The position numbers and the translations under genes were made by a program. The notes below the pieces were generated by a model, which searched no databases, was not told where the DNA came from, and saw nothing but the letters and a program-made list of their open reading frames with translations. Below, in pieces: positions 48,072 to 55,801 of a stretch of DNA of 64,000 nt. The DNA comes from RBG-16-66-20 sp036560705. Its GTDB lineage: Bacteria; Pseudomonadota; Gammaproteobacteria; Burkholderiales; SG8-39. Every line of letters starts with the position of its first letter. Within the stretch, counting starts at the first letter, position 1. Where the stretch lies: contig DATBQR010000107.1 of assembly GCA_036560705.1 (NCBI GenBank), forward strand, positions 8,573-72,572, given 5' to 3'.

Positions 48072-48719
48072 CTACCTCAGGCCGGCCACGTACTCGGCGA
48101 CCGCATGGATCTCCCGGTCATTCATGCGCACCACGACGGCGCGCATCATCCCGTTGGGGTCGTTCGAGCGCGTGCTGGCGCGGAACGCCTTCAATTGCGC
48201 TTCGACGTAATCGGCGAACTGTCCGGAAATGCGCGGGTACTGGGCGGGCATGCCGGCGCCGGCGGGGCCATGGCAGCCGGCGCAGGCAGCGACCCCCGAG
48301 GCGGCGTTGCCGCCCCGATAGATCTTCCGGCCCAGCGCGGCGAGTTCCTTGTCCGTCGCGGTCGCGGGCTTGAGCTTCTGGGAGGCGAAGTAGGCCGCGA
48401 CGTCCTTCATGTCGGCCGGAGAAAGGCTGGCGACCATTCCCGCCATCACGGCATTGTCCCGCTCGGCCTTCTTGCCGCCTTGCGGTTTGAAATTGACCAG
48501 TTGCTTGTGCAGGTAATCGTAGAACTGTCCGGCGAGTTTCGGATTTGCCGGAATTGCGCTATTGCCGTCGGGGGCATGGCAGGCGGCGCAGACCTGGGTC
48601 GCGATGGCCTGACCCTTCGCGGCATCCGGCTTGGCGGCGTCCGCGGCCGCGACAGGACCGGACCAAATTGCGGCCGAAAACGCAGCGGCGCTGGCAGCGG
48701 TTGCCAACAGTCGGATCAT
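48072..48719 (-). CDS. Cytochrome c4 (diheme)
   Basis: Periplasmic diheme cytochrome of 215 residues. The signal peptide ends near SGPVAAADAAKP. Two homologous halves each carry one heme site: VCAACHAPDGNS (about 42-46) and ACAGCHGPAGAGMP (about 141-145). Axial methionines are probably in NAVMAGMVASLS and NGMMRAVVVRMN. Cytochrome c4 passes electrons from the bc1 complex to terminal oxidases. It is divergent from ysxC, a neighbourhood conserved in betaproteobacteria. Confidence 0.94.
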   Translation of the reverse strand: MIRLLATAASAAAFSAAIWSGPVAAADAAKPDAAKGQAIATQVCAACHAPDGNSAIPANPKLAGQFYDYLHKQLVNFKPQGGKKAERDNAVMAGMVASLSPADMKDVAAYFASQKLKPATATDKELAALGRKIYRGGNAASGVAACAGCHGPAGAGMPAQYPRISGQFADYVEAQLKAFRASTRSNDPNGMMRAVVVRMNDREIHAVAEYVAGLR

Positions 48720-48795
48720 GCGGCGACTCCCTGATGATTGCCTTGGAAAGCCGCGATTTTATTAGAATTTCCATGTTTCGGCATACGATTCCCCC

Positions 48796-49395
48796 TTGTC
48801 TGCATTCCTGCAAGCACGTTTTCTCGATTCCGCCGCCGAACCTGCGGGTTTTCCGCCGGAGGCCGGGCCGGAAGTCGCCTTTGCCGGACGCTCGAACGTC
48901 GGCAAGTCCAGTGCGATCAACGCCCTTGCCGGCCGCAAGCGGCTGGCCTTTTTCAGTAAAACCCCCGGCCGCACCCAGACGATCAATTTCTTCGATCTCG
49001 GCGATCGGGCCCGCCTGGCCGACCTCCCTGGCTACGGGTATGCCGCGGTTCCGCAGGCCCTCCGCGCAAGCTGGGATAGCCTGATCGGCGGCTACCTCAC
49101 CGGGCGACGCACCCTTGCCGCCGTAGTGGTGCTGATGGACTCGCGGCACCCGCTTACGGCGAACGACCGGCAATTTCTGGAATGGCTGAGGCCGGTGGAG
49201 GCCAAGCGCCTGGTACTGCTGTCGAAATCGGACAAACTTTCACGGGCAGAGGGCGCGAAGACGCTCGCGAGCACCCGCGAGGCGCTCCACAAGGCGGCCA
49301 TGCCTTCGATGGTGATGCTGTTCTCCAGCAAGAGCACCGAGGGTGTGGAAGAAGCGCGTGCGCTGCTGGAGGGCTGGCTCCGGGACCCGGACTGA
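48796..49395 (+). CDS. ysxC: Ribosome biogenesis GTP-binding protein YsxC/EngB
   Basis: Cytoplasmic GTPase of 199 residues needed for late assembly of the 50S subunit. The P-loop is FAGRSNVGKSSAINALA (about 31-47), the switch region KTPGRTQTINFF, the G3 motif LADLPGYGYAAVP, and the G4 motif LLSKSDKLSR. The TTG at 48796 is the chosen start because MSAFLQARFLDSAA matches family N-termini and there is no in-frame ATG or GTG close by. The final codons form one arm of a 15-bp perfect hairpin that carries the stop codon in its loop. Confidence 0.95.
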   Translation: MSAFLQARFLDSAAEPAGFPPEAGPEVAFAGRSNVGKSSAINALAGRKRLAFFSKTPGRTQTINFFDLGDRARLADLPGYGYAAVPQALRASWDSLIGGYLTGRRTLAAVVVLMDSRHPLTANDRQFLEWLRPVEAKRLVLLSKSDKLSRAEGAKTLASTREALHKAAMPSMVMLFSSKSTEGVEEARALLEGWLRDPD

Positions 49396-49410
49396 CCGGG
49401 TCCCGGAGCC
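49376..49410 (+). other. 15-bp perfect hairpin spanning the ysxC stop codon
   Basis: GGCTCCGGGACCCGG (49376-49390) pairs perfectly with CCGGGTCCCGGAGCC (49396-49410). The 5-nt loop ACTGA holds the ysxC stop codon. The 3-prime side is followed by GGAATAAAAAA, not a U-tract, so this is not a canonical terminator on the plus strand. It could stabilise the ysxC 3-prime end or start the structured region before hemB. Confidence 0.8.
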
Positions 49411-49421
49411 GGAATAAAAAA

Positions 49422-49583
49422 CCCCCGGAAAAGGGGAACTAAACCGGGGGCGGAAAACGCCTCGGCTTGGGGCCGAGGCAACCCGCTCAGGGAGGTGAAG
49501 CGGGAGACGACTTGCATCGTCTGAAGGTAAGATTGCTGCCGGTAAAAAAAGTTCCGCGCGCAGACAGCAGCAGGAAAACCTGC
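49422..49583 (+). ncRNA. Structured hemB leader: chain of hairpins, candidate cis-regulatory RNA
   Basis: Five further inverted repeats follow in order. They are CCCCCGG/CCGGGGG (49422-49450), GCCTCGGC/GCCGAGGC (49459-49479), CCCGCT/AGCGGG (49482-49504), AGACGA/TCGTCT (49505-49522) and GCAGG/CCTGC (49570-49583). The third to fourth stems are contiguous and could stack. A ribosome-site-like GGAGGTGAAG lies inside the third hairpin loop. A conserved hemB RNA motif has been described upstream of hemB in betaproteobacteria, as far as I recall; I cannot align to it here. Regulation of hemB, or a processed small RNA, are both possible. Confidence 0.6.
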
Positions 49584-49594
49584 AAAAGAATCAT

Positions 49595-50593
49595 ATGAAT
49601 ATATACGGTTCCTTCCCCACGGTTCGCATGCGGCGCATGCGGCGCGACGAATTTTCGCGCCGGCTGATGCGCGAGACGGTGCTTAGCGCCGATGACCTCA
49701 TCTACCCGGTGTTCATCCTGGACGGGAAAAACCGTACTGAGAAAGTGGCTTCGATGCCCGGGGTCGAACGCATGACGGTGGACCGGCTGCTGCCGGTCGC
49801 CGAGCGCTGCATGAAGCTGCGCGTTCCCGTGATGGCGCTGTTCCCGGTCGTGGAACAGAAACTGAAGACCCCGGATGGACGTGAGGCGTTCAATCCGAAA
49901 GGCCTGATTCCGCGTGCCGTCGGCGCGCTGAAAAAACGCTTTCCCGGGCTCGGCATCATGACCGACGTGGCGCTCGATCCGTACACGTCCCACGGTCAGG
50001 ACGGCGTCATCGACAAGGGCGGCTACATCATCAACGACGTTACCTTGGCCATTCTGGAAAAGCAGGCCCTGGCGCAGGCGACCGCGGGCGTGGACATCGT
50101 CGCGCCCTCGGACATGATGGACGGGCGCATCGGCCGCATCCGGCAGGCGCTCGAAAAGGCGGGCCACCTACACACGAAAATCATGGCGTACTCGGCGAAA
50201 TACGCCTCCGGCTTCTACGGCCCGTTCCGCGACGCCGTGGGTTCGGCGAAGAATCTCGGCAAAGGCGACAAGAAAACCTACCAGATGGACCCGGCGAATT
50301 CCGACGAAGCGCTGTGGGAGGTCGGTCTCGACCTGGCCGAGGGCGCCGACATGGTGATGGTGAAGCCAGGGCTGCCGTACCTCGACATCCTGCGGCGCGT
50401 GAAGGACGAGTTCAAGGCGCCGACCTTCGTCTACCAGGTTTCGGGCGAGTACTCGATGCTGCGCGCGGCGATCGCCAACGGCTGGCTGCCCGAGTCCTGC
50501 ATCATGGAGTCGCTGATTGCCTTCAAGCGAGCCGGCGCCGACGGCATCCTGACCTACTTCGCGCTGGAAGCCGCGGCCGTGCTGAAGCGCTGA
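49595..50593 (+). CDS. hemB: Delta-aminolevulinic acid dehydratase (porphobilinogen synthase)
   Basis: Cytoplasmic enzyme of 332 residues that condenses two 5-aminolevulinates into porphobilinogen for heme and siroheme. Catalytic lysines are in MAYSAKYASGFYGPFR (about residue 207) and MVKPGLPYLD (about 260). The region corresponding to the zinc-binding cysteines of E. coli HemB reads DVALDPYTSHGQDG, with no cysteines, so this is a magnesium-type enzyme as in Pseudomonas. The ATG at 49595 follows a weak AAAAGAA rather than a strong Shine-Dalgarno, and a 170-base structured leader precedes it, which fits post-transcriptional control. Confidence 0.97.
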   Translation: MNIYGSFPTVRMRRMRRDEFSRRLMRETVLSADDLIYPVFILDGKNRTEKVASMPGVERMTVDRLLPVAERCMKLRVPVMALFPVVEQKLKTPDGREAFNPKGLIPRAVGALKKRFPGLGIMTDVALDPYTSHGQDGVIDKGGYIINDVTLAILEKQALAQATAGVDIVAPSDMMDGRIGRIRQALEKAGHLHTKIMAYSAKYASGFYGPFRDAVGSAKNLGKGDKKTYQMDPANSDEALWEVGLDLAEGADMVMVKPGLPYLDILRRVKDEFKAPTFVYQVSGEYSMLRAAIANGWLPESCIMESLIAFKRAGADGILTYFALEAAAVLKR

Positions 50594-50600
50594 TGGCGCG

Positions 50601-52151
50601 TCAGCGCGCGTTCGCCTGCTCGAGTGTCTGCAGGAAGCGTTCGGCGTTCTGGTAGCCGATCACGCGCAGTCCCTGGATCTCGCCGCCCCGGGCGTCGAAG
50701 AATATGATCCCGGGCGGGCCGAACAGCGAAAACCGCTTTAGCAGGGCCTTGTGATCGGCGGTGTTCGCAGTGACATCGGCCTGCAGGAGCAGCATCGCGC
50801 CCAGCTTCGGTTTGACCCGCGCATCGCTGAAGGTGTACGACTCCATTTCCTTGCAGGAAACGCACCAGTCGGCGTAGAAATCGAGCATTACCGGCTTGCC
50901 GGGCGACGCCAGCCTCTGGTCGAGCTCGGCAATCGAATTTATGCGCACGAAATCAGTATTGCCGGTGGAAGGTCTGAGCACCGGCCAGATGATCCACACC
51001 GCCACGGCGAACAGCAGGACACCGAAGAGCTGCTTCACGCGGACCATCCACGGTCCCGATTTAGGCAGCAGCGCACCCTCGGAAACACCGACCACGAGCA
51101 GCGGAATGCCCATGCCGATCGCCATTGCGAAGAGCGCCGATCCGCCGAGCGCGATATCCCTGCTCTGGCTGATATAGAGCAGAGCGCCCGCAAGCGGCGC
51201 CGCGACGCAAGGGCTGACAATGACCGCGGACAGCACCCCCATGCCGGCCACCGAAACGAGCTTGCCTCCCGGCAGCCGCTGGCTCACGGAAGAAAGCGGA
51301 TCGCGCAGGAATCCCGGCAGTTGCAATTCGTAGAGTCCGAACATCGACAATGCGAGCACGACGAAAACTAGGGCAAATGTGCCCAGCACCCAGGCGTTCT
51401 GCAGCGACGAGGCGAGCAATGTGCCCGACAAGGCAGCAGCCACTCCCGCCCCGGCGTATGCCACGGCCATGCCGAGCACGTAGGCAAGCGAGAGGAAGAA
51501 CGCGCGCAGCTTGCCCAGGTCCTTGCCCTCGCCGGCAATGATCCCCGAGAGAATCGGAACCATCGGCAACACGCAGGGAGTGAACGCGAGCAGCAGCCCG
51601 AAGCCGAGGAAACTCGCCAGCACGACCCAGGTGCTGCCGGATTCGAACAACCGGGCGATCTCGAAGTCGCTCGCCTGGACCGTGAATTCCGGCGCGGCGG
51701 CCGGTGCGTTTGGAGGCGATGCGGAAACACCTGACAGCCGGATCGTCGCCTTGCTGTCCATCGGGATGTAGCAAACGCCGGCATCGGCGCAACCTTGCGA
51801 TGTCACCGTGAGATGCAAATCTCCCTCGGTGCTTTCCACGGGCAGCCGGATCGCGACCTGCTTGCGGTAGGTCTCGACCTCGCCGAAGAATTCGTCTTTC
51901 TTTTTGGTTCCGGGCGGAAACTGCGGTGCGCCGAGCCTGGCCTTCGAAGACGGATCCGCAGCGAACCGGAACCGCTCGCGGTACATGTAGTAGCCCTCGG
52001 CGATCGCGAAGCTTACCTCCGCGGTATGCGCATCCAGCGCGCGCGCCGTCATGCGGAACGCTTTTTCGGGTTCGAGCAGGTTGTCCGTGCCCGCGGCCGG
52101 GACCGGACCGGCCATTGAGAACAGCAGCAGGAGAGAGAGAAATCTAAGCAC
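50601..52151 (-). CDS. dsbD: Thiol:disulfide interchange protein DsbD
   Basis: Inner-membrane protein of 516 residues that carries reducing power from cytoplasmic thioredoxin to the periplasm. After the signal peptide comes the N-terminal alpha domain with redox cysteines in GCADAGVCYIPM (about 110-117). The eight-helix beta domain has cysteines in LAFTPCVLPMVPIL and VIVSPCVAAPLAG. The C-terminal thioredoxin-like gamma domain has DFYADWCVSCKEMESYTF. Slightly shorter than the E. coli protein but complete. It supports c-type cytochrome maturation, relevant to the several cytochromes here. It is convergent with hemB and overlaps cutA by eight bases. Confidence 0.96.
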   Translation of the reverse strand: MLRFLSLLLLFSMAGPVPAAGTDNLLEPEKAFRMTARALDAHTAEVSFAIAEGYYMYRERFRFAADPSSKARLGAPQFPPGTKKKDEFFGEVETYRKQVAIRLPVESTEGDLHLTVTSQGCADAGVCYIPMDSKATIRLSGVSASPPNAPAAAPEFTVQASDFEIARLFESGSTWVVLASFLGFGLLLAFTPCVLPMVPILSGIIAGEGKDLGKLRAFFLSLAYVLGMAVAYAGAGVAAALSGTLLASSLQNAWVLGTFALVFVVLALSMFGLYELQLPGFLRDPLSSVSQRLPGGKLVSVAGMGVLSAVIVSPCVAAPLAGALLYISQSRDIALGGSALFAMAIGMGIPLLVVGVSEGALLPKSGPWMVRVKQLFGVLLFAVAVWIIWPVLRPSTGNTDFVRINSIAELDQRLASPGKPVMLDFYADWCVSCKEMESYTFSDARVKPKLGAMLLLQADVTANTADHKALLKRFSLFGPPGIIFFDARGGEIQGLRVIGYQNAERFLQTLEQANAR

Positions 52152-52470
52152 GCCGGTCGCTTGTCTCGGCGGCTACCCATTCGAGGTAGGCGGGAAGGCC
52201 GCGCTCGATTGGGACCGCGACGATCTCGGGAAGTTCGTAGGGATGGCCGGCGCGGATTGCCGCTTCGAGCTCGGGGTAGCGTTCGGCCGTGGTCTTGATC
52301 AGCATGGGATGCTCTTCATCGTGCTGTACGTCGTTTTTCCAGCGAAAAACTGACAGGCAGGGTGCAAGGATATTCACGCAGGCGGCGACGCGCTTTTCGA
52401 TCAGCGCCTCGGCAAGCCGTTCCGCCGCCGCCCGGTCAGGCAGGTTCGTCAATACCAGCAGTATGCTCAT
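52144..52470 (-). CDS. cutA: Divalent-cation tolerance protein CutA
   Basis: Small trimeric PII-like protein of 108 residues. Recognised by MSILLVLTNLPDRAAAERLA, AACVNILAPCLSVFRWKNDV, EEHPMLIKTTAERYPELEAA and HPYELPEIVAVPIERGLPAY. CutA is linked to copper tolerance in E. coli, although the mechanism is unclear. ATG 52470 was preferred over GTG 52485. It overlaps the upstream epimerase gene by 35 bp and dsbD by 8 bp. The cutA-dsbD pairing is conserved in proteobacteria. Confidence 0.94.
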   Translation of the reverse strand: MSILLVLTNLPDRAAAERLAEALIEKRVAACVNILAPCLSVFRWKNDVQHDEEHPMLIKTTAERYPELEAAIRAGHPYELPEIVAVPIERGLPAYLEWVAAETSDRRA

Positions 52471-53281
52471 GGCCAAGACCTTCACGGACCGTCGGAAAAC
52501 GCAGCCGGATGCCCAGCACCTGTTTCAGACGCCGGTTGTCCAGCTGCCGCGATTCGTTCATGAACGAAAGCAGTTCCGGCGGCAGGCGGCCCGCTGCCTC
52601 GCCGCGCGCGATCCGCGGCGGACGCGGCAACCCGGCATGATCGGCAACCAGATCGAACCATTCGCCCACTTTCAGCCGCGTGTCGTCCGCAGCGTTGTAA
52701 ATGCCGGCCGGCGCGTCCTCCTCGAGCGCCCGCAGGCAGCAGGTCGCGAGGTCTTCCGCATGTATGTGGTTGGTGTAGACGTCGTCCGCTTCGCGCAATA
52801 CCGGCGTCCCGGCGCGCAGCCGCTCCACCGGCAGCCGATCCGCCGCATAGATGCCCGGCGCGCGCAGCACCACCAGCGCGACGCGGCGCGACCTGCACCA
52901 TAGTGCCAGACGCTCCTCGGCGTCGACGCGCCGCTTGGCGCGCGCAGTCTGCGGATTCACCGCACGGGATTCGTCGACCACTGCGCCGCCGCAGTCGCCG
53001 TAGACGCCGCTGCTGCTGATATAGACGAGGCGGGTTGGTAGAATCCGTTTGTTCTCGAGCGCCGTAAGTAGATTTGCGGTCCGGCTGTCGTCGCTTCCCG
53101 TTCGCGGGGGCGGCACGCAATGCAGGATTGCATGGGCACCCTCGAGGGAGGCCAGGCATTCGGGCCGGTCGAGATCCGTGCCGGACGAGCGCGAGACAAC
53201 ACGGATCTCGAAACGGGAGGCGAGCCGCGGCAAAGCGCGGCTCGCAATGTCGCCGCAGCCGGCGATCAACAGGCGTTTCAT
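52436..53281 (-). CDS. NAD(P)-dependent epimerase/SDR family protein (YeeZ-like)
   Basis: Extended short-chain dehydrogenase of 281 residues with an atypical Rossmann motif RLLIAGCGDIASRALPRLA at the N-terminus (GxGxxA). The SDR active-site region has YISSSGVYGDCGG, with tyrosine in SGVYG, and IHAEDLATCCLRALEE marks the C-terminal half. It resembles YeeZ-type proteins of unknown substrate that carry the GDIG-like nucleotide motif. The start at 53281 was chosen by the Rossmann N-terminus. It overlaps cutA by 35 bp and is divergent from the ferredoxin reductase gene, 18 bp apart. Function unassigned. Confidence 0.85.
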   Translation of the reverse strand: MKRLLIAGCGDIASRALPRLASRFEIRVVSRSSGTDLDRPECLASLEGAHAILHCVPPPRTGSDDSRTANLLTALENKRILPTRLVYISSSGVYGDCGGAVVDESRAVNPQTARAKRRVDAEERLALWCRSRRVALVVLRAPGIYAADRLPVERLRAGTPVLREADDVYTNHIHAEDLATCCLRALEEDAPAGIYNAADDTRLKVGEWFDLVADHAGLPRPPRIARGEAAGRLPPELLSFMNESRQLDNRRLKQVLGIRLRFPTVREGLGHEHTAGIDEPA

Positions 53282-53299
53282 CGGGGTAATTGTAGCCAC

Positions 53300-54325
53300 A
53301 TGCGCACCGTCACTCTGCAGCCGAGCGGCCATCAGTTCCAGGTCGAGGACGGCGAAGCTGTGCTCGCCGCGGCGCTGCGCCAGGGGTTCATCCTGCCTTA
53401 CGGCTGCAAGAACGGCGCCTGCGGCAGCTGCAAGGGAAAAATCGTCTCAGGCACGGTGGATTACGGGGTCTACCAGGCAACAGCCCTCACCGACGAGGAA
53501 AAAGCGCAGGGCAAGGCGCTCTTCTGCCAGGCGAAGCCGCTGACCGACCTGGTGCTTGAAGCGCGCACGGTCGGCGCGGCGAAGGATATCCAGATCAAGA
53601 AGCTTCCCTGCCGCGTGCAGAAAATGGAACGGCTTGCCGATGACGTCATGGCGCTGCATCTCAAGCTGCCGGCCAACGAGAAGCTGAACTTCCTCGCCGG
53701 GCAGTACATCGAGTTCCTGCTGAAGGACGGCGGGCGGCGCAGCTTTTCCATGGCTAATGCGCCGCACGACGCCGAACTGATACAGCTGCACGTGCGGCAG
53801 GTCGCGGGCGGACAATTCACGGACCACGTCTTCAACAAGATGAAGGAGCGCGACATCCTGCGCTGCGAGGGCCCGCTGGGCACCTTCTTCCTGCGCGAGG
53901 ATTCGGACAAGCCGATCCTGTTCGTCGCCTCCGGTACCGGCTTCGCGCCGATCAAGGCGGTGATCGAGCACATGTTCCACAAGGGCATCGAACGCCCGAT
54001 GACGCTTTACTGGGGCGGCCGGCGGCCGAAGGACCTCTACATGAACGAGCTTGCGGCGGCATGGACTGCGCAGCATCCCGCGTTCAAATACGTTCCCGTC
54101 ATTTCCAACGCCCTGCCGGAGGACAACTGGAACGGACGCACCGGCTTCGTCCACCGCGCGGCAATGCAGGATTTCCCGGATCTGTCCGGCCACCAGGTCT
54201 ATGCCTGCGGCGTGCCGGTCATGGTGGATTCCGCGAAGCGGGATTTCATCGAGCACTGCAAACTGCCGGAAGAAGAGTTCTACGCCGACAGTTTTGCGAC
54301 GCAGGCGGATCTCGCCAAAACCTAG
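53300..54325 (+). CDS. Ferredoxin:NAD(P)H oxidoreductase with N-terminal 2Fe-2S domain (CDP-6-deoxyglucoseen reductase-like)
   Basis: Three-domain reductase of 341 residues. The N-terminal plant-type ferredoxin domain (about 1-90) binds a [2Fe-2S] cluster through YGCKNGACGSCKGKI and a fourth cysteine in ALFCQAKP. The FAD domain follows with GQYIEFLL and RRSFSMANAP, then the NAD domain with FVASGTGFAPIKAVIEHM, and the C-terminal CGVPVMVDSAKRDF. The layout matches AscD/RfbI and the electron-transfer components of aromatic oxygenases. It stands alone, with no oxygenase or sugar genes nearby, so the partner is unknown. Homologues of this type are common in betaproteobacteria. Its stop overlaps that of livF by three or four bases. 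Confidence 0.92.
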   Translation: MRTVTLQPSGHQFQVEDGEAVLAAALRQGFILPYGCKNGACGSCKGKIVSGTVDYGVYQATALTDEEKAQGKALFCQAKPLTDLVLEARTVGAAKDIQIKKLPCRVQKMERLADDVMALHLKLPANEKLNFLAGQYIEFLLKDGGRRSFSMANAPHDAELIQLHVRQVAGGQFTDHVFNKMKERDILRCEGPLGTFFLREDSDKPILFVASGTGFAPIKAVIEHMFHKGIERPMTLYWGGRRPKDLYMNELAAAWTAQHPAFKYVPVISNALPEDNWNGRTGFVHRAAMQDFPDLSGHQVYACGVPVMVDSAKRDFIEHCKLPEEEFYADSFATQADLAKT

Positions 54326-55035
54326 GCCGCGCCCTCGCCCAGGTAGGCCTCGCGCACCCCGGGATCGGCCAGCAGCGTTTTCGCCTCGCCCGCGAGCGCG
54401 ATCAGGCCCGATTCCATCACGTAGCCGCGCGAAGCCACCTCCAGCGCAAGACGGGCGTTCTGCTCCACCAGCAGGATGGTGACGCCCTGCCGCGCTATTT
54501 CGCGCACGATGTCGAATATCTTCGCCACCAGCCGCGGCGCCAGTCCCATGGAAGGTTCGTCGAGCAGCAGCAGCTTCGGACGCGCCATCAGCGCCCGCCC
54601 GATGGCGAGCATCTGCTGCTCGCCTCCCGACAGCGTGCCGGCCGTCTGCGTGCGGCGCTCCTTCAGGCGCGGAAACCTCTCGTACTGGTGCTCGAGATCC
54701 TGCGCAACGCCGGCATCGTTCCGCGAAAACGCGCCCATGGTGAGATTTTCCTCGACGGTGAGTTGCGGAAAAATACCGCGACCCTCGGGAACCATCACCA
54801 GCCCTTTTTGCGGCAATTCGTGCATCGGAACGCCCGCAGTGTCGGCGCCGGCGTAACGCACGCTGCCCGCGCGCGGCGCCAGAAGCCCGCAGATCGCACG
54901 CAGTGTCGTGCTTTTGCCCGCGCCGTTGGCGCCGATCAGGCAGACCAGCTCGCCTTGCCGGACCTCGAGGTCGATTCCCTTCACGGCGCGGATGCCGCCG
55001 TAGCCGACCTCCAGATTTTTGATTTCAAGCAGCAC
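54322..55035 (-). CDS. livF: LIV-type ABC transporter ATPase LivF
   Basis: Cytoplasmic ATPase of 237 residues. Motifs are Walker A LIGANGAGKSTTLRAICGL, the LivF-typical GLVMVPEGRGIFPQLTVEEN, signature LSGGEQQMLAIGRALM, Walker B LLLLDEPSMGLAP and switch LLVEQNARLAL. The GTG at 55035 was chosen because it gives VLLEIKNLEVGYGG as N-terminus and overlaps the livG end by 11 bp; the longer frame is inside livG. Last gene of the livHMGF operon. Confidence 0.96.
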   Translation of the reverse strand: MLLEIKNLEVGYGGIRAVKGIDLEVRQGELVCLIGANGAGKSTTLRAICGLLAPRAGSVRYAGADTAGVPMHELPQKGLVMVPEGRGIFPQLTVEENLTMGAFSRNDAGVAQDLEHQYERFPRLKERRTQTAGTLSGGEQQMLAIGRALMARPKLLLLDEPSMGLAPRLVAKIFDIVREIARQGVTILLVEQNARLALEVASRGYVMESGLIALAGEAKTLLADPGVREAYLGEGAA

Positions 55036-55801
55036 TGGCGGTCCCCAGATAGGCCTCGATGACACGCGGATCGCGCTGTACTTCCGCAGGAACGCCTTCG
55101 GCGATGCGCTCGCCATAATCGAGGACCAGGACGCGGTCGCAGACGTTCATCACCAGCCGCATGTCGTGTTCGATCAGCAGGATCGTGGTCCCGTCGTTGC
55201 GGATGTCCTGCAACAGCGTGCGCAGGGCCAGGGTTTCCGAGGCATTCATCCCGGCAGCGGGCTCGTCCAGCGCAAGCAGCTTCGGTTCGGTGGCGAGCGC
55301 GCGGGCGATCTCCAGGCGCCGCTGATCGCCGTAAGGCAGATTGCCGGCCGCATCGTTGGCGCGCGCGCGGATACCTACGTAGTCGAGCAGCTGCAATGCG
55401 TGCATTTCCGTGCTTTTCTCCTCCTCGCGCGTCCTGCGGTTTCTCAGGATCGCGCCGACGACGCCGGCATGCGTGCGCACATGCCGGCCGATCATCACGT
55501 TCTCAAGCGCCGACAGGCTGGCGAACAGGCGAATATTCTGGAACGTACGCGCGATGCCCGCCTTGGCCACCCGGTCCGGTTTCAGGCCGGTGATGTTTCT
55601 TCCATCGAACAGGAAGGACCCCTGGTTCGGCGCATAGATGCCGGTGAGCAGGTTGAACAGGGTGGTCTTGCCCGCGCCGTTCGGGCCGATCAGGCCGTAG
55701 ATATCCCCGTTCGCGATGGAGAACGACACGCCGGAAAGCGCCTGCACGCCGCCAAAACGCCTGCCGATATCCTTCGCCTCAAGAAGCAGGGCCACGGTCA
55801 C
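55025..55801 (-). CDS. livG: LIV-type ABC transporter ATPase LivG
   Basis: Cytoplasmic ATPase of 258 residues, partner of LivF. Motifs are GLIGPNGAGKTTLFNLLTGI, the LivG hallmark GIARTFQNIRLFASLSALEN, LPYGDQRRLEIARAL in the signature position, LLALDEPAAGMN and LIEHDMRLVM. It begins at a GTG (55801) 22 bp inside livM. It is distinct from the LivG at 1474-2274, so two separate LIV transporters are encoded in this window. Confidence 0.96.
   Translation of the reverse strand: MTVALLLEAKDIGRRFGGVQALSGVSFSIANGDIYGLIGPNGAGKTTLFNLLTGIYAPNQGSFLFDGRNITGLKPDRVAKAGIARTFQNIRLFASLSALENVMIGRHVRTHAGVVGAILRNRRTREEEKSTEMHALQLLDYVGIRARANDAAGNLPYGDQRRLEIARALATEPKLLALDEPAAGMNASETLALRTLLQDIRNDGTTILLIEHDMRLVMNVCDRVLVLDYGERIAEGVPAEVQRDPRVIEAYLGTASAA

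Noticed and set aside
49411..49594. Possible short coding sequence between ysxC and hemB
   Set aside because: No open frame with a plausible start and ribosome site was seen; the region is dominated by hairpins.
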